Part shown: in pieces, positions 15,110 to 21,851 of the stretch | Position numbering within the stretch: the first letter of the stretch is position 1 | How the letters are laid out: every line of letters starts with the position of its first letter | Source of the DNA: an uncultured Clostridia bacterium | GTDB taxonomy: Bacteria; Bacillota; Clostridia; Christensenellales; UBA1242 | Direction: 5' to 3' | DNA: 35,266 nucleotides | NCBI GenBank assembly: GCA_947624105.1 | Contig: CANQIX010000010.1 | Span: 1-35,266 of the forward strand | Made by a program: the position numbers and the translations under genes | Notes under the pieces: model-generated | Told to the model about the DNA's origin: nothing | Database searches by the model: none | What the model saw: only the letters and a program-made list of their open reading frames with translations

Positions 15110-15700
15110 CTATTTTGCCACTATCTGCCCATATAGTTGGTCAATGTTTGCAGCAACGCTCATAAGCCCATTGTAAGATATAACTTTTTTGTAAACAGAA
15201 CTCTTCACTTTTGCATCACTGTCGACCTTTAAAACGTTGTTTGAAATTTCATTCATAAGGTTTCCAGCCGTCTGCGTGATGACATATTCAAGTTGTTTTT
15301 TATTAACCGCTTTTTTGAATTTTTTTGCATAATTTTCCGCATTGACATCTACAAGCGAAGACAACTTTAAAACAAGTTCCTTGTCGTTCTTTGTGTTAAG
15401 CGAGGCCTTTTTAACTTCATCGCAACAATTTGCAAGGATAACTCTTAAGGCATATTCCTTAGATTTTTCTCCACTTTCAACCGAAGATAAAAGAGGAGCA
15501 AGTTCTTGCTTAAAAAATGGTGGCAAAACGGCTGAATCCTCGTTATTTACTGAGTTTTCTTTGACAATATTTTGATTATATTTTGCAACTAAATACAAAA
15601 AATTCGACTCTGCCTTATTTAAGTTTGTATATTTTTTAGTCGCCTTTACTCTTCCGTCTGCATCAAAATCTATTAAATCATAAAAGTATAAAAATGCCAT
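15110..15700 (-). CDS. Hypothetical soluble helical protein
   Basis: I do not recognise this 196-residue protein. It is Lys/Asn/Ser-rich and looks mainly helical, with no signal peptide, membrane helix or Cys motif. It opens MAFLYFYDLIDFDADGR, and conserved-looking short segments include ALRVILANCCDEVKKA and a C-terminal helix ending in QLYGQIVAK. AGAGGA lies about 5 nt before the ATG, and codon use resembles its neighbours, so it is a real gene. It stands alone between the rplM promoter and the racemase gene, both on the same strand, with no clear operon partner. Confidence 0.65.
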   Translation of the reverse strand: MAFLYFYDLIDFDADGRVKATKKYTNLNKAESNFLYLVAKYNQNIVKENSVNNEDSAVLPPFFKQELAPLLSSVESGEKSKEYALRVILANCCDEVKKASLNTKNDKELVLKLSSLVDVNAENYAKKFKKAVNKKQLEYVITQTAGNLMNEISNNVLKVDSDAKVKSSVYKKVISYNGLMSVAANIDQLYGQIVAK

Positions 15701-15836
15701 AAATTCCTCTTTAGTTTAAACAAAACACTGTCTTATCTTAGCACAAATTTTTGTATATCTCAACTATTTTTTGCATATTTATACAAAATTTTTTTGGAGA
15801 AAAGTTTTAACTGCGATGCAAAATAAATGTTGCAAA

Positions 15837-16547
15837 TTAAACTCCATTTTGGTAGAACCACCAAAACTTTGCTATGTCTTGCTGCCTGTTTGAAAAGATG
15901 CTGATTTTGTAATTTATCTCCCGCTCATCAACAAAACTTAGAAGTCTTCTAGCAACTCCATTAGCGCTGTCAAAAACTTTTACATTAAAGAGGCGTTCAA
16001 AGTTGCTACGTAGCGAAAAATAGTGCGTGCAGCCAAGCACAATAGCCTTAAAATCGACGGTTATGCTCTTCTTGACAAATTGGTCAAGACTGTCTAAATC
16101 GTCCAAATTTTCGTCTATCATCTGTGCAAGAGTTGGCAGCGCCAATCGTTTCACTTTTGGATACCTTTTTAAAAGCAAGTTGTTTTTTATTGTTGACGGT
16201 GTTGCTATCACAAGCACATCTTCCTCGCTAAACTCGGTAAGCGCCGGTTTTATCGCTGGCACAGTTCCAATAAAGGTAATTTCCCTAAACTCCTCTCTCA
16301 CCCTGTCTATCGCAACCGCAGTAAGTGTGTTGCACGCCAGAACAACGATGTCGTAATTAAAATATTCTTTTATCTTTTTTAAATTGTCGATTGTGATGTC
16401 TATGAGGTCATTATTCGACTTTTCACCATAGGGCAGATTTTTTGAATCGCAGAACAGCAGATAATTGCAATATGGACAAACTTTGACGCACTCTTTCAAA
16501 ACGTTGACTCCACCAGAGCCACTGTCAATTAGTAGGACATTTTTCAT
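15837..16547 (-). CDS. murI: Glutamate racemase-like protein (Asp/Glu racemase family)
   Basis: Glutamate racemase converts L- to D-glutamate for peptidoglycan. The 236-residue protein (from the ATG at 16547) has the three MurI landmarks: DSGSGG near residue 8, the first catalytic Cys72 in LACNTLTA, and the second Cys173 in LGCTHY, plus the substrate loop PYG at 39-41. It is somewhat shorter than the usual 260-270 residues, mainly after the second Cys. Neither this ATG nor the in-frame GTG at 16568 has a ribosome binding site, so the start is uncertain; the ATG gives the standard N-terminus. It could be a paralogue and not the sole MurI. Confidence 0.8.
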   Translation of the reverse strand: MKNVLLIDSGSGGVNVLKECVKVCPYCNYLLFCDSKNLPYGEKSNNDLIDITIDNLKKIKEYFNYDIVVLACNTLTAVAIDRVREEFREITFIGTVPAIKPALTEFSEEDVLVIATPSTIKNNLLLKRYPKVKRLALPTLAQMIDENLDDLDSLDQFVKKSITVDFKAIVLGCTHYFSLRSNFERLFNVKVFDSANGVARRLLSFVDEREINYKISIFSNRQQDIAKFWWFYQNGV

Positions 16548-16558
16548 AGCAATATATA

Positions 16559-16596
16559 TGCCACGCACAAAAAATGTTTGACTTAAATGCCACGCA
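16559..16596. repeat. Direct repeat TGCCACGCA between murI and rpsT
   Basis: TGCCACGCA at 16559-16567 and 16588-16596, start to start 29 nt, both followed by A-rich DNA. They lie where the murI promoter should be, on the side away from the rpsT promoter. A regulator site is possible. Confidence 0.4.
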
Positions 16597-16637
16597 AATG
16601 CAAAAATAAATATTCCTTAGAAATTTAAGAAAATAAG

Positions 16638-16666
16638 TTGATTTTTAAATTATGATATGTTATAAT
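16638..16666 (+). promoter_or_regulatory. Promoter of rpsT
   Basis: TTGATT (16638-16643), a 17-nt spacer and TATAAT (16661-16666). The leader is short, about 23 nt, with AAGGAG before the ATG. Confidence 0.75.
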
Positions 16667-16695
16667 CTCAGTGTAATTTTTTAAGGAGAAAACGA

Positions 16696-16962
16696 ATGGC
16701 AAACATTAAATCAGCAAAGAAAAGAGTTTTGATCGAGAGAGAAAGAAAGGTAAGAAACAACTCTGTTAAATCCGAAATCAAAACATACGTTAAGAAGTTT
16801 AAAGACGCTCTTGCCACTGACCTTGCTCAGGCTGAAGAAGCATACAAAGCCCTTACTGCACGTCTTGACAGTGCAGCAAGCGACAATGTGATTCACGCAA
16901 ATTCTGCAGCACGCAAGAAGGCACACTTTGCAAAGTTATTAGACGACGCAAAGAAGAAATAA
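16696..16962 (+). CDS. rpsT: 30S ribosomal protein S20
   Basis: S20 is a primary 16S rRNA-binding protein of the small-subunit body. The 88-residue sequence begins MANIKSAKKRVLIERERK, the typical basic N-terminal helix, and contains the conserved C-terminal pattern VIHANSAARKKAHFAKLL. AAGGAG is 9 nt upstream of the ATG. It is transcribed alone and ended by a hairpin. Confidence 0.98.
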   Translation: MANIKSAKKRVLIERERKVRNNSVKSEIKTYVKKFKDALATDLAQAEEAYKALTARLDSAASDNVIHANSAARKKAHFAKLLDDAKKK

Positions 16963-16979
16963 GAGATAAATAGAATATA

Positions 16980-17012
16980 AAAAAACCAAACTTTTCAGTT
17001 TGGTTTTATTTT
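16980..17012. terminator. Terminator between rpsT and the cyclase-domain gene
   Basis: AAAACCAAAC (16982-16991) with GTTTGGTTTT (16998-17007), 6-nt loop, then ATTTTTT. It abuts the convergent gene's stop codon at 17013, and the 5' A run could also end that transcript. Confidence 0.85.
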
Positions 17013-18377
17013 TTACCCTACGTTGAATATTTGCTTAACGTTTCCGTGCTTGTCGGCGCTAAAGCCCTGCATAATGCCATCTTGCGACACCTTTATGCCA
17101 ACACCATATTTTGCCATACATTTTGTTGCCGCAAGTCGCCCTCCACCAAGCGAACCTGCCTCAATTTTAAGTATCGCCCCAACAGCAATTATCGTTCCGT
17201 CAAAGTCGATTATCGTTGCGCCATCAATCGAAACAAATTCTTCAAGAAGTCTTCTGTCAAGTTCTTGCAATTTCTTTCCACCGATAATATTCATAACCGC
17301 TTTCGACTTAAAACATTTGTTTTTGTTTAAATATTCTTCAAACGTGCAACTATACTGACTTCGTATTTCCTTAGAGTTTGCAAGATTGTAAAGTTTGTCT
17401 GCCTCGCCAAGTTCAAGTGCCTTTTTCATTTCAAAGTGTGCTGGCGAAATGATGTCCGCTGAGCCGATATGCAAAAGTGCGTCTTCCGTTTTGTCTTTGT
17501 TTAGATAAATGATGCACGCACCCTTATAGCCGAACGAACAATCGAGGGCGGTGTTGTATAGCGCGCGCCTAATCTGCTTAGCCGTGTAGGAAACGTTGCT
17601 GTATAACAACCTGATAACTTCGTCGTGAGAGTAGATTCCCCACTTCCCGTTGCGCTTTGAGAACATAAGTTGTCTGTTGTAGAAAATCAAGATGTCGCCC
17701 TTTTCTGTTAGCACAATGCCCACTCTTTTATCGTTACAACTTCTTGCCACTTTTTCGTATTTGTTTGGAGCAACTGTTGAAACATTTTTAGAATTCTTAA
17801 CATTGACGTAGTTTATAAGCACTCCTCTCTTATCAAACTCTGCAAAGGAGTTTATTCCATCTGTTAAGAGCGCAAAAAATTCTTTCGACAAGATGTCGCG
17901 AAAGTTTATTTCGTTGTCTTGATGTTCGTAATTGTTGACTAAGTTAACAAAAATTCCCATACGCACTGGACTTCCCTCGTATGTCCTTGATGCCCAGTTG
18001 TCAAGCAGAGAAATAATGCCGATAATTGTGTCGGACGCCGGAGAATCGGTTATGCTTTCGATAATCGCCTTTTCAATGGCAATCGACCTAAGTTTTTGCA
18101 TATAGACAGGGTCGTCGATATTCATTGCGTATATCTTTGTCATTTCAAGCAAAATTGCCTTAACAAGGTTGACTTCAAACGACTTAAATGGCTGACTTCT
18201 ACGCAAAATAATACGATATTCATCTGCCTTTGTTGGTTTTAAAAGTATCGAATTTGTATGCCCTAAAGCAACTTCCAAATCTCTTGATGAGGATTCTTCC
18301 TCTCCGTCTATATATGATCCAGTAAAAAGTGGCACAATCAAATTTTCAACGAAATCGTAAAACTGTTCTTTTTCCAC
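17013..18377 (-). CDS. Diadenylate cyclase (DisA_N/DAC)-domain protein with an altered active-site motif
   Basis: DAC domains make cyclic di-AMP from two ATP. The C-terminal third of this 454-residue protein (about 270-440) matches the DAC fold: GACIIYLNKD, the metal/ATP motif DGA (385-387) in IDGATIIDFDG, and a final KVSQDGIMQGF strand. The usual RHR-A-A motif is replaced by GGGRLAA (411-417), and the loop before it is about four residues shorter than in CdaA. The N-terminal 270 residues have no domain I recognise and could be a sensor module. The start is GTG at 18377, preceded by AAGGAGG. It may be a genuine c-di-AMP cyclase of a divergent class, a cyclase with another product, or a catalytically dead nucleotide sensor. 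Confidence 0.65.
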   Translation of the reverse strand: MEKEQFYDFVENLIVPLFTGSYIDGEEESSSRDLEVALGHTNSILLKPTKADEYRIILRRSQPFKSFEVNLVKAILLEMTKIYAMNIDDPVYMQKLRSIAIEKAIIESITDSPASDTIIGIISLLDNWASRTYEGSPVRMGIFVNLVNNYEHQDNEINFRDILSKEFFALLTDGINSFAEFDKRGVLINYVNVKNSKNVSTVAPNKYEKVARSCNDKRVGIVLTEKGDILIFYNRQLMFSKRNGKWGIYSHDEVIRLLYSNVSYTAKQIRRALYNTALDCSFGYKGACIIYLNKDKTEDALLHIGSADIISPAHFEMKKALELGEADKLYNLANSKEIRSQYSCTFEEYLNKNKCFKSKAVMNIIGGKKLQELDRRLLEEFVSIDGATIIDFDGTIIAVGAILKIEAGSLGGGRLAATKCMAKYGVGIKVSQDGIMQGFSADKHGNVKQIFNVG

Positions 18378-18404
18378 GCGCCCTCCTTACTGAAAAAACA
18401 TATT

Positions 18405-18450
18405 TTTTAGCGATTTTTTTAGTAAAAAACACTAAAATTTAGTTTTTTTC
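18405..18450 (-). promoter_or_regulatory. Alternating hairpins in the leader of the cyclase-domain gene
   Basis: TTTAGT (18418-18423), ACTAAA (18431-18436) and TTTAGT (18438-18443) on the + strand: the middle copy can pair with either flank, so two hairpins exclude each other. They lie in the leader between the promoter and the ribosome binding site. A regulatory switch is only inferred, and the pairs are short and AT-rich. Confidence 0.3.
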
Positions 18451-18458
18451 TCATAATT

Positions 18459-18487
18459 ATATTAAAATTTATTAAAAAAGCTGTCAA
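18459..18487 (-). promoter_or_regulatory. Promoter of the cyclase-domain gene
   Basis: Minus strand TTGACA (18482-18487), a 17-nt spacer and TAATAT (18459-18464). A perfect TATAAT overlaps it with a 20-nt spacer. The leader is about 75 nt. Confidence 0.6.
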
Positions 18488-18528
18488 GCAAATTTAAAAA
18501 AATTTATATAAATTTTTAAAGTAATTTA

Positions 18529-19215
18529 CTACTTTTCAAAATTCTCTCTTATTATCTCAAGCGCCTTATTTTCTATCCTAGAAATATACGAACGAGAAAT
18601 TCCAAGTTTGTCTGCAACTTCCTTTTGCGTAAGCGCTCTTCCGCCAGTGAGTCCATACCGAAGATAGATAATTTCGCGTTCCCTATCATCAAGTTTGCTC
18701 TCTATTATTTTTTTGATTTTTTGAATCGTTATATTGTTTTCAACCTTAACAAAAAGTTCGTCATCATCTGTTGACAAAACGTCTTGAAGTTCAAGGTCGT
18801 TATCTTCATCGCTCGTCGATGTCAAACTATTTAGCGATACCACATTTTTATGCTTTTTGTTTGCGCGAATCAGCATCAAAATTTCATTATTGATGCACCT
18901 TGCGGCGTAGGTGGAAAGTTGAACATTTTTGTCATAGTCAAAACTGTCTATCGCCTTTATCAGTCCAATCGTTCCCACCGAAAGTAAGTCATCTACTTCC
19001 AGCGAATTTGTATATCTTTTAACCACGTGTGAAACAAGCCTAAGATTGTGAGAAATCAATTTGTTGCGCGCGTCCAAATCCCCTGCTTTCATCTTTTTAA
19101 ATTCTTCCCTTTCTTCCTCAGCAGTTAGCGGCTTTGGAAAACCTTGCACGGTGTTGATGTAGTTTGTAAACATATTTATTCGGCTGAAAAAATAGACAAA
19201 ACTCTCAAAGATCAT
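18529..19215 (-). CDS. sigK: Sporulation sigma factor sigma-K with pro-sequence
   Basis: Sigma-K directs late mother-cell transcription (coat and cortex genes). The 228-residue protein is a complete, uninterrupted sigma-70 member: region 2 with RNLRLVSHVVKRY-type sequence, DDLLSVGTIGLIKAI and STYAARCINNEILMLIR, and region 4 with DDREREIIYLRYGL and the helix-turn-helix KEVADKLGISRSYISRIE, closest to sigma-K and not sigma-E. AGGAG 5 nt before the ATG at 19215 selects a start that includes a hydrophobic 18-residue pro-sequence; YINTVQGFPKPL from Tyr19 aligns with the mature B. subtilis start. No skin-type insertion is present. It lies 58 nt after spoIVFB, its likely processing protease. Confidence 0.9.
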   Translation of the reverse strand: MIFESFVYFFSRINMFTNYINTVQGFPKPLTAEEEREEFKKMKAGDLDARNKLISHNLRLVSHVVKRYTNSLEVDDLLSVGTIGLIKAIDSFDYDKNVQLSTYAARCINNEILMLIRANKKHKNVVSLNSLTSTSDEDNDLELQDVLSTDDDELFVKVENNITIQKIKKIIESKLDDREREIIYLRYGLTGGRALTQKEVADKLGISRSYISRIENKALEIIRENFEK

Positions 19216-19273
19216 AAAAACTCCTTTGAGAATTATATGTTGTAAAATGTCGAATTTTGTTTGTCCAAAACTT

Positions 19274-20104
19274 TTATTTCATTAAAAAATTTGAAATAGG
19301 CTTAGTTACATCACTAACAAGCGCCAACCGTAGAATCGAAAGGTCGCTGACGATTATCTTCTGTCCGTCATCTTTAAGAATAATAAAAAAGCAAGTTTTG
19401 TTTGAATCTATATGCCTTAATATTTCGCTTAATTTTGCATCGCCACTAATTGCATAAAACTTTGGCTTTGAAAAATTCTTAACTTTTTTATTAAATATGC
19501 TTATCTTTTCATACTCGCTTGCAAACTTCATATCGCAAACTCCCAAAACTAAAAACACGGCAAAAAGCAGAAAGGTTGGATTGAAATTTATAAAGCAAAA
19601 GAGAAAAAATAGGATAAAAAACAATATACTTAGAAGAATATTCACTGCAATTGTAATTCTGTATGCCACCTTGCGTTTTGTTAAATTTGAAAAAAACATC
19701 ACAAACGCGCGCCCACCGTCAAGCGGATATGCCGGAAGCAGATTTACTAGCGCGATGCCCAGATTGATGATAAAAAATTGATGTGTGCAAGTATATAGCG
19801 CCGGAAAAATCCACCAAAATCCCACGCAACAAAAGGCAAGCACAAGATTAGTTATAGGCCCTGCCAAAGCAATAAAAAGTTCGTCCGCCCCATCTAAAGC
19901 CTGTCCGTAGTAAGATAGTTGTGCTCCGTAAGGCGAAAGAGAAAATTTGGATACGACATATCCCCTGTGCTTTGCCATCAAATAGTGCGCAAGTTCGTGC
20001 AAAAGCACAGCAATAAAATATGCCACAGCACCATTTATGCCGTTTGCAAAGATAATCCAAACTGCAAGAATAACAAAAACCGGATTGACCGAAAATTTTT
20101 TCAT
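19274..20104 (-). CDS. spoIVFB: SpoIVFB-type site-2 protease (M50) with CBS domain
   Basis: SpoIVFB is the intramembrane zinc protease that cuts pro-sigma-K. The 276-residue protein has six or so hydrophobic segments, the zinc motif HELAH (His36, Glu37, His40) and the second motif NLLPAYPLDGGR with Asp129; the B. subtilis enzyme has His43, Glu44, His47 and Asp137. The C-terminal region (about 205-276) has the size and pattern of a CBS domain, which in SpoIVFB senses ATP. AAGGA lies about 12 nt before the ATG. A SpoIVFA gene is not visible; a 44-codon membrane ORF ends one base before this gene's start. Confidence 0.88.
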   Translation of the reverse strand: MKKFSVNPVFVILAVWIIFANGINGAVAYFIAVLLHELAHYLMAKHRGYVVSKFSLSPYGAQLSYYGQALDGADELFIALAGPITNLVLAFCCVGFWWIFPALYTCTHQFFIINLGIALVNLLPAYPLDGGRAFVMFFSNLTKRKVAYRITIAVNILLSILFFILFFLFCFINFNPTFLLFAVFLVLGVCDMKFASEYEKISIFNKKVKNFSKPKFYAISGDAKLSEILRHIDSNKTCFFIILKDDGQKIIVSDLSILRLALVSDVTKPISNFLMK

Positions 20105-20105
20105 A

Positions 20106-20240
20106 TCAAAAGAATATCCTTGTGCAACATATCACCACAATGCAGACAGCAAAAAAGAGTGGCAGCACCACCCTAAGTTTTATCTTATATGTTCCTTTCA
20201 CTATCTTATAGTTTTCGCCATACGACTTCCAAAAATCCAT
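20106..20240 (-). CDS. Possible 44-residue single-helix membrane protein upstream of spoIVFB
   Basis: An ATG at 20240 opens a 44-codon frame ending in TGA at 20106-20108, one base before the spoIVFB ATG. The predicted product has a polar, Lys/Tyr-rich N-terminal half and one strong hydrophobic helix, LPLFFAVCIVVICC, near the C-terminus. The ATG lacks a ribosome binding site, so the evidence is only topology, tight junction and position between the scpB terminator and spoIVFB. SpoIVFA is membrane-anchored and sits upstream of spoIVFB in Bacillus, so a reduced partner is conceivable. It may equally be the spoIVFB leader. Confidence 0.35.
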   Translation of the reverse strand: MDFWKSYGENYKIVKGTYKIKLRVVLPLFFAVCIVVICCTRIFF

Positions 20241-20273
20241 ATTTTAATATATGAATTTTCGTCTGCCAAAAGA

Positions 20274-20304
20274 ATAAAAAAACGGAAGATTAGTCATCTC
20301 CCGT
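20274..20304 (-). terminator. Terminator of scpA-scpB, overlapping the scpB stop
   Basis: Minus strand ACGGGAGAT (20296-20304) pairs with ATCTTCCGT (20282-20290) with one G-T pair, 5-nt loop GACTA, followed by seven T. The scpB TAA begins in the loop, so the last codons form the stem. Confidence 0.8.
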
Positions 20305-20949
20305 AATTTTCTTTAATCCATCTTCGTCTTTTAAAAAGTCAGGCAATTCCTCAGTTTGAAGTTCAAACTCGTTATACAAACTGTCGCTGCTCTCTTCTTC
20401 TGTCGCGGTGTTTATAACCTTTATTCTTTCAAGCAGTTCTTCATAGTCTGGAAGTTCTCCTAAATCCTTTAGATTAAAGCGCTTTAAAAAGTTTTCGTTT
20501 GTTCCAAACAGAAGAGGTTTTCCTACGGAGTCTTTTCTTCCAACGATTTCAATCATATTTTGCTCCAAAAGGAGTTGTATTGCATAGTCTGCATTCACGC
20601 CACGGATATCTTCGATTTCAAGTTTTGTGATTGGTTGTTTGTATGCAATTATTGCAAGAGTCTCAAGTGAGGCGCGCGTCAAAGCCTTTTCTCTTACTGG
20701 ATTTAAAACTTCACTAATGTAATCGGCATAGAGTGGATTTGAAGCAAGTTGGACTTTGTTCTTATACTTAATAACGTGGATTCCGTTGCTGCCAGAATAT
20801 TCTTTGCAGAGTTCGTCAATCACGTTGTCAAGTTGTTTAGGTGTTACTTCAAGATGCGACAAAATAAACTCCTTATCAAGCCCATCGCCTGAAACAAACA
20901 AGATTGACAAAATAATATCTTTCAAATCTTTAATATTTTCGATTTTCAT
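20290..20949 (-). CDS. scpB: Segregation and condensation protein B
   Basis: ScpB is a kleisin-associated winged-helix protein that with ScpA and Smc forms the bacterial condensin. The 219-residue protein has the two winged-helix domains (about 5-80 and 90-165), the family signature LETLAIIAYKQPITKLEIEDIRG, and an acidic C-terminal tail, EELPDFLKDEDGLK. Its ATG follows the scpA stop by 2 nt, so the two are translationally coupled. The coding end is part of its terminator. Confidence 0.95.
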   Translation of the reverse strand: MKIENIKDLKDIILSILFVSGDGLDKEFILSHLEVTPKQLDNVIDELCKEYSGSNGIHVIKYKNKVQLASNPLYADYISEVLNPVREKALTRASLETLAIIAYKQPITKLEIEDIRGVNADYAIQLLLEQNMIEIVGRKDSVGKPLLFGTNENFLKRFNLKDLGELPDYEELLERIKVINTATEEESSDSLYNEFELQTEELPDFLKDEDGLKKITGDD

Positions 20950-20951
20950 TT

Positions 20952-21719
20952 TTACTCCTCATTCGATGTAATGACAATATGCCCAAAAAGTTCGCTTTGA
21001 ACAACCTTTACATTTTGCAATTTCAAAAGTTCAAGAAGTGCCAAAAAGACGTTAATAAGTTCGCTCTTTGTCATATCGTCAGCAAACAACTCTTCAAATT
21101 CAAAACGTCTGTGCTCTCTGGCGTAGTTACGGATCGAAATTATCTTCTCTGCAACGGTAAATCTATCTTTAACAATCTTCTTTGGATCTTCATTCTTTAC
21201 CGCTTTTTTAAGTTCTTCTCTTGTCATAAGTTTGGCAAAGGCGTCTAAAAGTTGATCCAAAACGACATCTTTCATTATTACCTTAACTTTTTCGGTTTCC
21301 TTGCCTGGTGCACGGTAAAGTTTGTTTATGTCTTCAATCTCTTTAAGTTCTTTGCCCTTTTCTTTGAACAAAGCATACTCTTGCAGTCTTCTCTTTAAGA
21401 TAACTTCTTCATCTTCCTCGTCAGGTTCTGCCTCTTGTTCAACAGGCAAAAGTTTTTTCGATTTAATTTCGATAAGCGTTGCTGCAACTGTGATAAATTC
21501 GCTTGCGCTGTCCATATCCACACTGCCAATATCTTCCATATACTTAAGATATTGGTCGGTTACGTCTGCAAGTTTAACGGTTGCGATATCAAGTTTCGCG
21601 TCTTTGATTAAATGATAGAGTAAGTCGAGAGGTCCCTCGAAATTGTCTAACTTAAATCGGTATGTCGAAAGCAGTATATCTTCCTGCTCTGGCAAGGTTG
21701 TCTCTTCTGTATCTGCCAC
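20952..21719 (-). CDS. scpA: Segregation and condensation protein A (kleisin)
   Basis: ScpA is the kleisin that bridges the Smc heads in chromosome condensation. The 255-residue protein begins with the kleisin signature YRFKLDNFEGPLDLLYHLI, continues with helical TLIEIKSKKLLP and an acidic middle, and ends with a winged-helix region containing FLALLELLKLQNVKV. The start is GTG at 21719 with AGGAG 5 nt upstream. A frame extended to 21791 runs through the promoter and is not used. It has its own promoter and is followed directly by scpB. Confidence 0.95.
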   Translation of the reverse strand: MADTEETTLPEQEDILLSTYRFKLDNFEGPLDLLYHLIKDAKLDIATVKLADVTDQYLKYMEDIGSVDMDSASEFITVAATLIEIKSKKLLPVEQEAEPDEEDEEVILKRRLQEYALFKEKGKELKEIEDINKLYRAPGKETEKVKVIMKDVVLDQLLDAFAKLMTREELKKAVKNEDPKKIVKDRFTVAEKIISIRNYAREHRRFEFEELFADDMTKSELINVFLALLELLKLQNVKVVQSELFGHIVITSNEE

Positions 21720-21737
21720 GCTTACTCCTACAGCAAA

Positions 21738-21767
21738 ATTATAGCAAAATCGCATCAAAAATAGCAA
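21738..21767 (-). promoter_or_regulatory. Promoter of scpA-scpB
   Basis: Minus strand TTGCTA (21762-21767), an 18-nt spacer and TATAAT (21738-21743) with TGC before it, an extended -10. Confidence 0.7.
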
Positions 21768-21802
21768 GCAAAACGCCGAAAAACCTTGCAACGATTAAAT
21801 AT

Positions 21803-21839
21803 TCAAAAAGGCAGAAAACCTTTAAATTTTCCGCCTTAA
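21803..21839 (-). terminator. Terminator of dacF
   Basis: Minus strand AAGGCGGAAAA and TTTTCTGCCTT pair over 11 positions with one G-T pair, then five T. It separates dacF from scpA-scpB. Confidence 0.8.
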
Positions 21840-21851
21840 ATTGATTTTTCT

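Noticed and set aside
18400-18529. A strong terminator after sigK
   Set aside because: Only an AT-only near-palindrome is present just beyond the stop (about 18500-18520); its loop would be 2 nt, so I did not annotate it.
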